This document shows positions 22,886 to 37,968 of a stretch of 64,000 nucleotides of DNA, piece after piece. Numbering within the stretch: position 1 is the first letter of the stretch; each line of letters starts with the position of its first letter. The notes under the pieces were generated by a model that saw only the letters and a list, made by a program, of their open reading frames with translations, ran no database searches and was not told the DNA's origin. This DNA is from Ananas comosus. Taxonomy: Eukaryota > Streptophyta > Magnoliopsida > Poales > Bromeliaceae. Position numbers and translations under genes: made by a program. Location of the stretch: contig NC_033623.1 of the NCBI RefSeq assembly GCF_001540865.1, positions 14,176,164 through 14,240,163 of the forward strand, given 5' to 3'.

Positions 22886-23070
22886 TAGGCTAATATACTA
22901 TTAATAGCACCAAGTCATTGGTGCTATCAAGTTTTTGTCTATTGGATTAAGAGATGTGCGGTTAGAATGATGTAGGCCCCCTAGGGTTGAGTGGGTGGTT
23001 GGTTAAATAGTATGATTCAACGGATGAAAATGATAAAAAGTGTAAATCTAATGGCAGAAAACTTGGTAGT
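22234..23070. other. 3' flank and intergenic DNA
   Basis: No gene. Contains a (TA)n tract at 22854-22880, followed by a segment with short inverted repeats (agcaccaag/cattggtgct near 22907-22928) that looks like part of a MITE. Confidence 0.45.
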
Positions 23071-23299
23071 GTTGGCTTAAATGGGCCAGCATTCTGTCCT
23101 GTAGTGGGAGGCTATGTCAGCTGAGTCATGTTCGAAATGGCGTAAGGCTGGGTTGGGCCGAGTTATGTTCGAAGTGGCGTGAGGCCAGGTGCGCCGAGTC
23201 ACAATCGAGACCCGTGGGCGCTGTTTATGTACGCTTTAAGTGAATTGGTTGCATATTTCTAACAGCTCGGGCTTTTAGGATTAATGGTTAGCGCCAACG
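23071..23299. repeat. Dispersed repeat, copy A (about 230 bp)
   Basis: It runs from GTTGGCTTAAATGGGCCAGC to GGTTAGCGCCAACG. A diverged copy lies in CDPK intron 1 (29038-29270), sharing the start, CGAGTCACAATCG, a 'gtgaattg.ttgc.tatttc' block and the identical end GATTAATGGTTAGCGCCAACG. The short inverted termini (TTGGC/GCCAA) would fit a transposon or solo-LTR end, but the family is not identified. Confidence 0.75.
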
Positions 23300-23828
23300 A
23301 GCTGACAGGTAGCACTTCGTGCTATTAATAGCATAGTAGCCGGATTCTATATATATATATATATGAATCCGGCTACTATATTATCGATATTACCAAATTT
23401 TTAATACTATTGAGTTTTCTGTCGTTAAATTTACCTTTTGATTATTTCCACTAATTAGATTATACTATTCAGCCAACAACCAACTCAACCTTGTTAGGAT
23501 AGTATAGTAGCACAAATTTGGGCTTGGTTTTGGCCCATTTGCAAATTTGAGCTGCTTGCAGTCTTCTTTAGCTGGCCGAACGTTGGACGCGGGGTCTAAC
23601 AGTCTGTTTGATTTTAATATTTTATTATTGTAATCAAGCACACCGCTATCCACAGCAATAAAATCTGTAACTTAAAGTGTCAACGTTTGCTTCTATAGCT
23701 CAAAAATCATATCTCAATTACCCAAGGTCATAGATGTTGTGGATCTTTCTGTTCGCCATATGATATCATAACAATAACATGGATATCAAACAAAAGCAAA
23801 TTTATGAACAAAAATGTATTGTTTAATA

Positions 23829-23942
23829 AAGTACCGATCTCTAGCGCAAGTGACAAAAGATTTGATAATAGATATTCGAGATCTCAAATTTAAAATCTAG
23901 TTACTTCACATTTAACACGCTACCTTTCTCTCACTCAAACAA
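23829..23942 (+). mobile_element. SINE copy i, diverged/deleted
   Basis: The A-box region CTAGCGCAAGTGACAAAAG is well kept, the B box is degraded, and the central body is deleted before ACACGCTACC. A 'gtattgttta' flank appears on both sides (about 23816 and 23957), a possible duplication. Confidence 0.7.
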
Positions 23943-24370
23943 AAAATAAAAAGAAGTATTGTTTAGCAGAAGCAGCAGCTGATGGAACAAGCACTTGTAC
24001 ATTCGGCCCAAAAGCACTTGGCCGGCCCTTGCTGCTTATATTGTACCCGGCTCGTTTAAATAAAGTTCGGCTCCGTCGTTAAAATATTTTCTGAATCTCA
24101 CAAATTTGCCGCTTCTCTACAATTCTACGTTACGCCATCAATTGAAACTATCAGAGCGAGAAATCCGAAGATTCAGCCACTTGGATATGTAATTCTGAAT
24201 AACCCTGCTCTCAAAATCTCGTTTTTATGCGTATCTACTGTGCTGTTTTAATTTGCTGTCCTTGGTTTCAGCCCTCCAGGTGTTTGTTGATTTGCTTCGC
24301 TCAATTTTTGTGCAGAAAATAGTTTGCAGCATAGTTGATTTTGGCGTTTGCGCAAATTAGAGAATCCAGG

Positions 24371-24709
24371 ATGGCTCACTACATGGATTTGCAAGCATTC
24401 ATCCTGCGCGCGCGCGTGTTAAAGCTTTATAGACAGGCATTACGAACTGCTCGCCGAGCCCCCGCCCATTCCCGCGGTGAAGCTTTTTGAAAATTTTCTT
24501 TTCTTGATCTGGTTCTCGTGCTAATATTTTCTACAGCAGTTTGTGACCGATGAATGATACGCGCAGCGGAGCTGAGACAGGCCATGCGAAACGAGATCGA
24601 GAAGAACAAGCACTGCAATGACAAGCAGAAGATTCGATTTTTCATTAGTGAAGGATTGCAGAGATTGAAGGGTCTCGATGAGATGCTCGATATGACGGGT
24701 CGCAAGTAG
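24371..24709 (+). CDS. LYR-motif mitochondrial protein, LYRM2-like; 2 exons (24371-24476, 24567-24709)
   Basis: 82 residues after splicing a 90-bp GT-AG intron (24477-24566) in phase 1. LYR/complex-1 family proteins are small mitochondrial proteins that bind acyl-carrier protein and assist assembly of respiratory or Fe-S complexes; the LYRM2 branch is linked to complex I. Visible here are the LYR tripeptide at residues 19-21, an arginine-rich helix after it (RQALRTARRAP), and the charged second half (ELRQAMRNEIEKNK, then IRFFISEGLQRLKGL) with the spacing of human LYRM2. Without splicing, the frame closes soon after the donor, so the intron is required. The gene is convergent with the minus-strand gene ending at 25176. 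Start choice: the first ATG; M5 would also keep the motif. Confidence 0.85.
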
Positions 24710-25175
24710 CTGAACCTAATGCCTTGGAATGAACGACAATTCCGAAGATTTTGAGTTCGTGATGTTTTTTTTCTTCCAATCAGACATGTTTATGTTCAAA
24801 TTTCAGAGATCAGACATGTTTAGTTCGGCATGCATCTATGTCCCCGCTGTGACGGGATTTTGAATGAAATGAAGATAAATTTTTTAACCATATAACATCA
24901 GGTGGTATTCTTTGTTGAGTTAGCATTCAAAGGAGAGAAAAGCTCTATAATTAAATATCTAATACATGGGCACTAACTTTCCAGGGTCCTCTCAAATTTC
25001 ATCAGCTGAAGTTCCTGCTGCCACTGCATTATTGACAATAATATTTCCCCCACAAATATTTACTCTAACAACAAATTGGGGTTCGCTGCAGCAGTTTTAA
25101 TTTTACGAAAATACCACCAATTCCATGAAAGTGCACCTAAAATGTACTTGACATCTGTGACCCTGAAATTGGCAT

Positions 25176-26100
25176 TCAGACAACCCTGAAGGATGTAGTG
25201 TTAAAGCAAGCCTTCTGTGGAATGTATGTGCTGTTCTGCTTCAGTGGCTTATCATCCATGGATTTAATGGATGGTTGATTTAGATAAGCATACTTGCTTT
25301 TGGTCCACCTGCAGTTAGTTCCACAGCAGAAAAAGCAAAAAAATTTAAAGATTATTTTAGTCTCTTTTCCATGGGAAAGCCTTTTATGTTACACAAGAAT
25401 ATTAAAAGGTAGCAAAATCTTTTCATGTTTCCAAAGTAGAGTACTGATTATAAAAAGCATTCAACAGGTCTACACTTAAAAGAAATTGCCAAGTACTAAA
25501 TGGTTACTACACGCTTCACCTACTTTCAAGTTTCAACTTTTGAAAGCTAATATTAAGTATCAACAAAGCATAGTGGACTACATAACTAATATGATCATAG
25601 TAGTAAGAAGAGTGACTGCTAACCCACCAGTCCTTGATTCCTATTCGCGACTCCTTGTCGTTTGCGACGTCATCCTCCTTCCCTTCTTTATCACTATTAT
25701 TATTGCCGTCGATAATAATCTCTTTCAGCAACGCCTGGAAGCGGTGGTAATCGTCTTCCTGCGCGAACAAAAATCGAATGGTTTTGACATCTGATCCTAA
25801 TTCAATAGCACAAGAAATACTCAGCAAAGTTTCCCAGCAATTCCACCCTATGCGTGACAAAATTCGGCCGTCGTGAACACATATAGCAGAAATTAAGGAA
25901 AGAACATGTGTTCGATGTAACAAATAAGAAAGGTGATAGATATCTAGCCAATATAAGAATGAGATCCTTGCCCTGAGAGACTTAGCTCTGATTCTCGCAG
26001 CCGCCTTCTGAGCCGCGAGAAGGTGTTCTTCTTCATCCATCTTCTTCCTCCTCCAGAAACTGTCGATTTGCTCTCTCGTTATGCTGCGAACTGCAGCCAT
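25176..26100 (-). CDS. Conserved small plant protein with a GC-AG intron; 3 exons (25972-26100, 25628-25758, 25176-25308)
   Basis: 130 residues. I recognise the layout of a plant-specific uncharacterised family: an N-terminal ITREQIDSFWRRKKMDEEEH segment (7-26), an alanine-rich helix, EDDYHRFQALLKEI, and a conserved RIGIKDWWTKSKYAYLNQP stretch spanning the second junction. Intron 1 (25759-25971, 213 bp) starts with GC (AGG|GCAAGG) and ends CAG. It is a multiple of three with no stop, so its retention would give a longer protein. Intron 2 (25309-25627) is GT-AG and splits the second Trp codon. All phases agree. An in-frame ATG at 26157 would add 19 Pro-rich residues. I prefer 26100 because family members begin close to 'MAAVRS'. 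Function unknown. Confidence 0.8.
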
Positions 26101-26157
26101 CTTTCGCGGTGGTCGTGGTGGAGTTGCGTCTAGTTGACTTGGTGGTGGTTGTGGCAT

Positions 26158-28260
26158 AAAAAAGGTTATGTGACGAGAGGTGGTGGGCTCAGTGTCTTTT
26201 TAGTTGTCTTTTGATTCCTTTGCCATCAAAAATTTTCACCTCTACACTTAAATACTTTTGGCGGGCTCTCTTCTTTCGCTTTTAGTTCTTGTTCGGTGAA
26301 TCCTCTATTCCAACCGAACGGTCCCAATAGGACTGGTGGTTTTGTTCTCTTCTCCTACTCTTCTCTTTCACTATTTCTTCCTAACGGGATAATCACGTGC
26401 TCCAATCCTACTTGTTATTCATAATCATGTGCTCCAATCCTACTTGTTATTCAAATTCTCTCTCATCATCAGCCTTAGCCCATGGCATCTTAGTGCGCTC
26501 AGCAGTGAAAATGGAGTGAGATGAAGGGTATATTAGATATTATCCGATAAAATAAAAATAGGGGTTACGGCGGGCACGTGTTTAAGATTATGTTCTTCCT
26601 TTCAATTCGGCCTATCTTTGGAATTAACTTCATTCAAAACCATTCAAATCCCAGTGAAAAAGGTATAAGGAGTTGGAGACCAACCATTGATAAGATACGA
26701 AGTCGCGATTCGAGCTAGGGGTATTAGATTCGAGTCTAAGGAGAGGGGGGACCAAAAAAGGGAAAGAAAAATTTTACTTTACATTATGTATGCTAACACA
26801 TTAACGCTGCACTGCCCGACAACTTGAACAACACTCACAAATGGAAATTAGAAGATAAAGAGGATCATTCTTTCAGCTAGGATTCGTAATTAGATCAGAT
26901 GGTGACTCAATTGTCCACTGCAAGATTCTGAGATGCATGTCCTTGAATGACTGTCTAAGCTAGTGAAATTACTATACATATTGCTCGTTGTAGACATATT
27001 CTACTCATACTTCAGGTGATTCATATTGCTTATTTTTCGGGTGATTCATATCGTCAAACGTATCAATTCCAAATTTCATTCCGATCGAATTATCTGCAGC
27101 AGCAAATACATCTCGTACATCGTAACAACTAACAAAAATGTATTTGTTCTGAGCTGAAGTGATACCCAAAAGCAAACGCTCCAGTAGTTAGCTCTTTAAT
27201 TTGAAGTCAGTCTGAAGATAGACGAATCGAGGCAACAACACTTGTCCAAAAACTCAAAAGAATGTTCAACATGGGCTGAAATTATCTCAGTTGGGTTGAC
27301 AATTAAGGGCCCAGGAACTTACGTATTGGGGCCATTGAAGTGAGAAAACAATGGGCCATGCACTTACATGTATAATAATCTCTATTTTCAGCTCGAAAAA
27401 ATCTGAAGGGGGAATATAACAGAGCGATGAAGGAAGATATCTTTGATATATTTGTCCGCACGAACAAAGATGAAAGGGGAAGATCGTGCTGTATGCGAAC
27501 GCATTCGACAATGACGTGGAATAAAGGCTGCACTGCAAAAGAAAAAAAGAAAAAGAAAAAGAGATGCTAACTTGTACTGTTCATAGCCTTCTTGATGTCA
27601 TCTGATATAGGATAATTAGCACCGCACAAGCTTGCTTTATAGATAGTTTATAATAAAGGACTAATTCTGGATACACAAGCAGAGAAACCACTGTGGCGGG
27701 GAATTTAAATGTAGCGAGAGATTGTTCCCTGAACATTGTCCACCACATCAGCGGTGGACCGGCCAATCTCATCTTCTTTTTAATAATCATATAACAGATT
27801 AGAGAAGGGTGGAATATAGTGGGTCCATAGACGAAGTGGTGCACCCTGTCCAAGTATCAATTCCTCGTCCGGCGACCTACGAAAAGCGGAACAATCTCTT
27901 GCGCACAAACCCGGTGCTTCCACCATCTTCTTTTAGTCGCTGTCACTCGGGAGAATAAGCGCATAAGGCTCCCCTTACGCGACCCTGCAACAGGCAAACT
28001 GCTCACTTTGAATCTTCCTTTCCCTCGTTATTAGTGAAAGACGCCGTGAAAAATGCTCCAAGACATAGACAAGCCAGCGTAAACGAACATAGCAGGACTG
28101 CAGGAGGATCGAGGAAGAAGAAGACAACGACGGACGACGACGCCGACGACGACGAAGAAAGGAACCAAATCCTTTCCCCTTTTTAGCCACCTCTCAAAAC
28201 CCTAGAAAAAGAACCCCACCTCCTCCCCCCCAGAATTAGAGCTCAGCCAATCTCTCCGCA
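26158..28260. other. Bidirectional intergenic region between the minus-strand gene and CDPK
   Basis: No coding region is supported. A 34-bp tandem pair (CACGTGCTCCAATCCTAC / CATGTGCTCCAATCCTAC) lies near 26394-26453. Sequence from about 27890 to 28260 is GC-richer with GACGAC-type purine and pyrimidine runs, and is the likely CDPK promoter and 5' UTR. Confidence 0.5.
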
Positions 28261-31237
<2,977 letters not shown>

Positions 31238-32056
31238 AAGTAATGTTTCTCTTGCTTGGTGGTTGTGTGTATATTGCTCCATATAATCTGCTTAAATGAA
31301 TAAACAAGAGCACAGTGCTCAGTGTGCAACATTTCTTCGCCGATAACGCATGTTGTGTATAACTTATCTATTAGAATACTTGGATTTGAGTTAGCAATAT
31401 TATTAAAAAAAATTCAAAAATATCTCCTCAAATTGCGAAATGCCGTAAATTTTGCATATTTTAAATTTGTTTTGGGACTCCTTATTTTTGTAGATTGAGA
31501 ATTCAATTCATCAGCTTGCATTTTGAAATAGCCCATAAATTAGAACATGGTGTAAAGTCCAATCCGCTTATGATACGAATAATGGGTGAATTGAGTGGGC
31601 CGTTTACGGCCGGGCCATTTGCATTTGTTCAAAGTTATTATTTGATTTTTGAGCTATTCTGTTTTTCCATCGGTTTGATTATACTTTTGACTTTTCTAAA
31701 TTAATTAGTTTTGGTTTTGGTTGGCGACTTGGCTTCAATTAGTAGTCATTTAAAAGCAAAAAAATTTAATGTATTACAGAAATTTGTCTCTACATTATTT
31801 TTAGTGTAGAGCTATATACGATCGAGAAGTATAAATGACTTGGTGCTTCCGACTTTTTGACTTTTGGATTAAAAATTGAATGGTTAGTGTGATTGCGATC
31901 CCTCCAGAGTTGAGTGGTCCCCTTATAATAGTAATATTAATCCAAAGATTAGAAATAATCAAAAAAGTTGATCTAAAGGCTAAAAAGTCGAAAGTAGTAG
32001 GATTCTCTATATTTCCGATAGCATAATAGCTCTACTCTTATTTTTATATATTACTA
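31238..32056. other. CDPK 3' flank, no gene seen
   Basis: The CDPK 3' UTR is followed by AT-rich DNA. Around 31801-32037 is an inverted-repeat-like block (GTGTAGAGCTATATACGATC vs GATAGCATAATAGCTCTAC), a probable MITE remnant. Confidence 0.5.
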
Positions 32057-32680
32057 GGGCTTGTTTGGTTCATCCATTTTGGATATGGAATGGGAATCGG
32101 TTTGATCAAATCCGATTAATTTTGTTTGGTTCGCAGAAATCGGTTTAGGATTCCTATTCCGGACTGGAATAGGAATGACCCATCAGCCTTCAACTTGATT
32201 CTGGTTTTCTAGCCCGGATTGAGATTTCATTTTCGAAGCCCACTAAGTTTTGAGGCCCAAGCAACCATCTTACCCTCCACTCTTGTATTATACATACGAT
32301 CTCTTCATCCCTCTCTCATAAAAAAAAAAAAAAAAAAAAAAAAAACCTATCCTCTCTCAAAACTCTATCCCTAACTCACATCAATAAAAGTTTTTAAAAA
32401 TAAATTTGATATTTTTTTTGGAAAAATTATTAGAGAATAGTATTATATTTTTCATAAATTTTAAATAATATAAAATTATATTTAAGAGTAAAATTAGTAT
32501 TATGGTATCCTATAATTTTTTAGTTTATACGAACCAAATAATGGAATGTGAATAATTCATTCTAATTTTCAATCCACAAATGAACCAAACATCTTAGGGG
32601 AGTAAGCCAATCCAATTACCATTTCAATTCATTCTCATTTCATTATCTATTCTAATTCTACCATTGAACCAAATAAGCCC
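32057..32680. mobile_element. MITE-like element with 17-bp terminal inverted repeats
   Basis: The left end GGGCTTGTTTGGTTCA and right end TGAACCAAATAAGCCC are inverted repeats with one mismatch. The 624-bp interior is AT-rich, has an A-run (32321-32345) and no coding capacity. Flanking trinucleotides CTA/TTA suggest a TWA-type 3-bp duplication, as for PIF/Harbinger (Tourist-like) MITEs; that family call is inferred. Confidence 0.7.
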
Positions 32681-33332
32681 TTAATATGTCCGACAGACCG
32701 GAGAAAATGTCCCACATGGATTTGCTAACATTTTGATAACTTTATAAAACCCTGTTGCGGTGGATCCAAAGCTTGTGTGGTTTTTTTTTCCCCCTTAAAT
32801 TTGAGTAGGACTATACAGAAGAGATTTCATAGATTTTTTTTAAAAGGAAATTGATATACTAAGAATAATTTCTGATATTGTTAAAAGAGACATATTATAT
32901 CTAGTCACAATTCAAATCTTTTTTGTTCTCTTTACTTTAAATATGTCAAAAAAAATTTCTCTAACATGAAAAATTTTTCAAATTTTTATGAGTACGCCGA
33001 CGCCCACCTGCTCCAAGTTACATATAAAGTAGAAACCTAACTTCATGAGATCAAGTGATGGCGACCCCATGAATTTGCTTCCTCCTTGTGCTTCGAGCAA
33101 CCACAATATTTTATCCATTCCTTTATTTTTTAAAAATTTTTGTTTGTTTGTTAGTTTTTAGAGGCATTAAATCTTTCATCACTTGCATAATAACTTCAGG
33201 CAGAGAGAGCGACCATTCCCAAACATATATGGTCAGTATTTGAAATTTTAAGTTTGAAATCTAATTATTTTATATCTTTAATTAATATTAAAATTTTAAA
33301 ATAAATAAAATAGATAAATAACATACTAATTT

Positions 33333-33859
33333 GGACTTTTTTCGAAAATAACCCTATAAAATTTCGTATTTATCAAACTAACCCTGCGAAATTTTTATTT
33401 GTAAAACTAACCCTCCTTTCGCCACGTGGACACCACGTCAGGGATTCCTCAAAAAAACGGTGAATCGTTCACCGTCTTTGTAATTTTTGTTGTAAAAGCG
33501 GTGAATAGTTCTCACCGCCTTTAGTGCAAAATTCTCCTTTCCGCCTTTTCCTCTTTCCGCCCTCTCAAGTCCGCCGTTTCTGTGCCCTCGAGAAGACGGG
33601 GAACGATTCATCGTCTTATCAAGTATACCATATTATGGACTTGAAAAGATTTGCACGGATTAGGAATTTGTACTAAAGACGATGAACCATTCACTGTCTT
33701 CACAACAAATATCAAAGACGGTGAACGATTCACCGCCTTTTGAGGAATCCCTGACGTGGCGCCCACGTGGCGAGAGGAGGGTTAGTTTCACAAATAAAAA
33801 TTTCACAGGATTAGTTTGGCAAATATGAAATTTCACAGGGTTATTTTCGAAAAAAGTCC
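33333..33859. mobile_element. Foldback Mutator-like element 1, 9-bp TSD
   Basis: Arms of about 170 bp are near-complete inverted repeats: GGACTTTTTTCGAAAATAAC at the left and GTTATTTTCGAAAAAAGTCC at the right, and both contain a CCACGTGG/CCACGTGGC segment next to TCAGGGATTCCTCAAAA or its complement. The exact 9-bp duplication TACTAATTT flanks it (33324-33332, 33860-33868). Long TIRs with a 9-bp duplication indicate the Mutator superfamily. No transposase. The interior repeats CGGTGAAT.GTTCACCG-like palindromes. Confidence 0.9.
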
Positions 33860-33868
33860 TACTAATTT

Positions 33869-35157
33869 TCTCAAAAAAATAAAAACAAGTTATTCATTTT
33901 ATTCAATAATGTGGTATGAATTTAACTACAGAAATGAGATAATCAAGATCTCAAAAAATAAAAAGGAAACAAAAAATAATAAAAATAAAGATAAGGAAAG
34001 GAATACAAGAAGAGAGAGAGAGAGAGAAGGGGAAGATTAATTAAATTATAAGTATACAATTAATGACACTGTTCTGGCCAATTTTGTGCAAGTGAATGTA
34101 TATTCGGAAGAAATTGAGGGAGGCTTGAGCCTCATACTATCTTTATCGGAAAAAATAAAAATAAAAGGTAAATAAAAAAAAATAGTAAAATGAAAATAAG
34201 AGATGCAGGAGATGTGACAAAGATGTTTAACTGAGAAGCCACGTGACAAATTCACGTGCGAGCCATATGAAGCAATTCAATTAGATGGACCCGACATGCA
34301 CTTATTATGTATATCATGGCCAAGAGATTAATTCAAATTTTGTCGACGCATTAATTAGGGAACATTCTGGAATACAATAGTGTGACACTTTGCAATGCCA
34401 AAAAAATTTCATTAATGCGGATTTTTATTATCAAAAAAAAAAAAAAAAAAAACAACGTTTGGTTGGCTTCGCTTCTCAGCCTAGTTATCTGCTCCGAATA
34501 GTAGTAGTTTGGTATTACGAAGATGCTGTTCAATTAGTTTTTAGAACGAATACGTACGATTCATGCAGAGCAGAAGCAACAGTTCAAGTATCTAATTATT
34601 CTGGGAAAACAAACAGCAGATCATAACAATTTTAATTCTTTCTCTGCGAAGAGGAATATGGAGGTGGAATATAATTGTCAGAGGACTCGAATTTACACCT
34701 CTCCAAGTTAGGAGCAGGCTACAAGAGATGAAAAATTTAATTGAGGATATACGAATGGACAGCAACAGGCTAGATTCTGTGACACTTATAAGTCATGGAC
34801 ACATGTATTAAGCATTCTCAGTCGGTGGTTTGGATTCAACGTATTATTATTACTAGTAGGTCGGGACATTACAGATTCATAAAAAAAAAAAAAATCTCAC
34901 AGCGAATAATCTTCTTAAACGGCGTTGGGAGGAAGAATAGCTATGTGTACTCTGCGTGAATAAATAAATTGAAGACATGTGACCATCTACTCTCAAAATG
35001 CATCTACTTCGATTTGCATTGAAGCATCGGATGGTGATCCATCCTCATCTCAATAGGCAGAAAACGTCGGAGAGATATGGACGAAAAGGATTAGACTGAA
35101 TGAAACTCCTCCAAAAGAAAAAAAAATCCTCAAATTTTTTTTTTTTTTAGCTATATA
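33869..35157. other. Intergenic, no gene seen
   Basis: AT-rich with GA-rich patch 34008-34030 and A-runs (34433-34452, 34880-34893). Only spurious short ORFs. Confidence 0.5.
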
Positions 35158-35173
35158 ATAGGCAATCTAGCTT

Positions 35174-35328
35174 TTTTTTTTTTTTTTTAAATAAGTAACA
35201 CGCTATCCGCTTCGTTTATTTTATTTAAAAATAAATTTAGCTGAAAATATGAATCAATTAGGATTCAAATTTGAAACTTTAAATACCAATCATCAAGTTC
35301 TTTGCCACTTGCTTTAGAAACAGCCGAT
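35174..35328 (-). mobile_element. SINE copy j with exact 16-bp TSD
   Basis: Full-length minus-strand copy (T-run, CACGCTATCCGCTTCG, body, GATTCAAATTTGA, CCACTTGCTTTAGAAAC). The 16-mer ATAGGCAATCTAGCTT is repeated exactly on both sides (35158-35173 and 35329-35344), a target duplication. Confidence 0.93.
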
Positions 35329-35710
35329 ATAGGCAATCTAGCTTGAAAGAAGTAACGTAATGTTCAGAAGCGAAAGCCCGATCCATCTGAGGTTTATAAT
35401 GGGTTTCGCGAGTCTCTGAAGTCTGAACTGACCGCTACCAATTAATGCCGCCCTCTGCTCTGCCATTTTTTTCTTTTCTTTTCTTTTCTTTTCTTTTCCT
35501 TTCTTTCTTTGCTTTGTTCTCTCCCTTCACCTTTTGTCGCTTCTTGAACTTTTTCTATAGAGATCCCTGCCGTCTTATCTCTACTGCTAAGTTTTTTTTT
35601 TTATTATATAAAAAAAATAGCTTGCTATTTTTTTTCCAAAAAAAAAAAAGTTCTTTTTGGCTCAAAAAAATTAAGACAACTAAACTAGGTATAAGCGTAT
35701 ATCAATGTGT

Positions 35711-36334
35711 GTTTTTTTTTTTTTGAGAAGTAAATAACACGCTACTCGCTTTATTCATTAGAGATATAAATTAAGCTACAAAAATGAGGCATATCCAAGA
35801 CGAAAGAAAAAAACCCCGGAGACTAGACTCGGTTAGTCGAAAAGGCTTGTTTCCAAGAGTTCGTCAACAGTTTGATCTTGGGGACTAACAGCACGGGGTT
35901 CGGTAAAGCGTTACGAAAGATCGTATCGTTCTTAACCTGCTAGGTAATCCACGAACAGGCTACTAAACCAGTTGAATTAACATGAGATGGTCGCAGTCCA
36001 CTCCCGGCCATCCATCTGTCCCAAACAGAGACCACATCGTCATCCAGATCCCTACAATGTGCATCCTCCGGTCCCAGACATCACAATAAAAAATCGAGTA
36101 AAAACACACCGTGAAAATAGATGGTCCATATTTTCAGCTTTAGCCCCACACAACACAAGATATGTTACTAGTCCAGCCTCTTTTTTACAAGGTTATCTGC
36201 TGTAAGGAGCCTTCTCTTAAGGACAAGCCAACAAAACGTCTTCACTTTTAAAGGGATTCAGAAGCTCCATATCTTGCTCGCTCGTCTATCCCTCATGCCC
36301 CCGTTATTTAGCGCTGAATAGGCCGATTTAACCG
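35711..36334 (-). mobile_element. LINE (L1-type) 3' end, part 1, 5'-truncated and interrupted by copia
   Basis: Read on the minus strand it encodes a decayed zinc-finger/reverse-transcriptase C-terminal region: KVKTFCWLVLKRRLLTADNL, then in another frame LVLCGAKAENMDHLFSRCV, the C..C...H...C arrangement of zf-RVT in plant non-LTR retrotransposons. Stops and a frameshift show it is dead. It ends in a poly(A) tail (T-run 35712-35724 on the plus strand). The 14-bp duplication GTATATCAATGTGT flanks the whole insertion (35697-35710, 44194-44207), and its remainder lies beyond the copia element at 44072-44193. Confidence 0.88.
36330..36334. repeat. Copia target duplication, left (AACCG)
   Basis: AACCG immediately before the left LTR is repeated at 44067-44071 immediately after the right LTR, both within the LINE. 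Confidence 0.95.
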
Positions 36335-36926
36335 TGTTGGAAATAATAGGCAGCGGAAACTTACAAACCGGATAGCCAACGTATCCGGGAACCGGAATCG
36401 GATCGGGTTGCTTGTTTTACAAGCCTTCTTGGATCGTCCTTGTCTCGATGCTTTTGGATCTCCCACGTTTTTCGTCTTCTTCCACGCGTACGCCTTACGT
36501 CACGGAAAGGATCGCCTTACGTCACGGATGCCAATCGGAGAGGGCTACCAGAGTCCTCTCCTATGTCCACACCCTAAAACCCCGGGAACGTAGGTGGAAA
36601 TCCCAGAGAGGAAGAGGAGAGAGAAGAAGGAAGATTTTGTGGATTCTCGAATTAGATCGTATTCAATCATCTCTCCTGCGGGAGAAAACGGGGCGTATAT
36701 ATAAAATAACGGAACCCCTAAATATCCTGAATCTCCTATAGATTAGGATAAGGATTGGAATATTTATTAACATATAATAAATATCTATTATAAGATATGT
36801 TTCTTAACTGATAAGAAACATATAATTCATACTTATCATAAACTTGTTAGGATGAATCATGATCCATAACTTATGTGGATCGGGTCAAATCATAACCCGC
36901 CAATGTGGACACACCATATGGCAACA
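36335..36926 (-). repeat. 3' LTR of the copia element (592 bp)
   Basis: Same length as the right LTR. Differences from it fall at the third base (tgTtgg/tgGtgg) and at five scattered substitutions (ctTtgg/ctCtgg, acGttt/acAttt, gaaAgg/gaaCgg, gaGgaga/gaTgaga, atcAta/atcCta). Confidence 0.96.
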
Positions 36927-36937
36927 ATCTCCCACTT
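36927..36937 (-). promoter_or_regulatory. Polypurine tract
   Basis: The minus strand reads AAGTGGGAGAT directly before the 3' LTR, the position and composition of a plus-strand-DNA primer in copia elements. Confidence 0.85.
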
Positions 36938-37968
36938 GGCCACATTGGCCAACTCTCTCTCACTCATTCGTCTCTTCATACGGGTAATAGAGCGTGCGAC
37001 CTGACGAAAAGAACCACATGCAGGAGTGCTAAATTAAGTCACCACCCAACTAATATAGCACATCACTGACTTAATTCGTCTATGCCCTAGACGTTTCAAC
37101 ACACACCGGATCAAGCATCACAAAGTCCCTCTCCTGTAATGACAGGGCTCGACCCCACCGTTATTTCTCGTACTCATGATTATCTCAAGTAACATAACTG
37201 AGATAACCGCCCGGGCAATGAGTCACAAGACTTACGTGGTGTGTTATCGAAACATCTTCCTCAGCCCCTCACGTTAATCCATATTGGTCCAAGCACTTTA
37301 CTAGACGTGCTCCGCGAGATCGTATTTTCTCATGACCCTGAGATACACGCTAAGTTAGTTACTTTTGACCTCCACTTCATAACGTAGTTCTAAGTCGAGG
37401 GCACAAAAGGGTTAGTGCTCACACAGTGACATGGAGGGAAGAGCTTATGTCACTCTACTAACTGGTCGACAAGCACATACAGTATGATATGTATGCTATG
37501 GCGGAGCTCCCACTCAATGGGACATGTCACGCTCTGAAAGAACGCCATACGAACCTTGGTCTAGGTACCACTAAGGTATCTAACCACCACAACTCAAGTC
37601 ATCTCTCTAACCTGAGCACTTAGGTTCGGCTACTATACAGGCTCGATATGAAATTTCACCAAAAATTCATATCTGACTCTTGAGAGTCTCATCTTAAACT
37701 AATTAAGGCGACTTTTAAATTACGTTAACACTTTATTCATAACGTATATGAACAAAGCAATCATATTACAACTACTCAAGTTCAATATGATTATTTAGTC
37801 TCATCCTGCTCACCACCTAGGTGCCAGGGCGATCACCCGTGTGAGTGGGCTGATCTGAGCCCGGTGACTTAACGAATATGTGCCTACTAGTATCAATTAC
37901 GCAATCACATTAAAAGAAAAAACACATTTTCATTAATAAAGCGTAAAATACAAAATAATGTCCATAAA

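Noticed and set aside
36408..36741. Plus-strand ORFs inside both copia LTRs
   Set aside because: The same short frames recur in both LTRs because the LTRs are identical. They are not separate genes.
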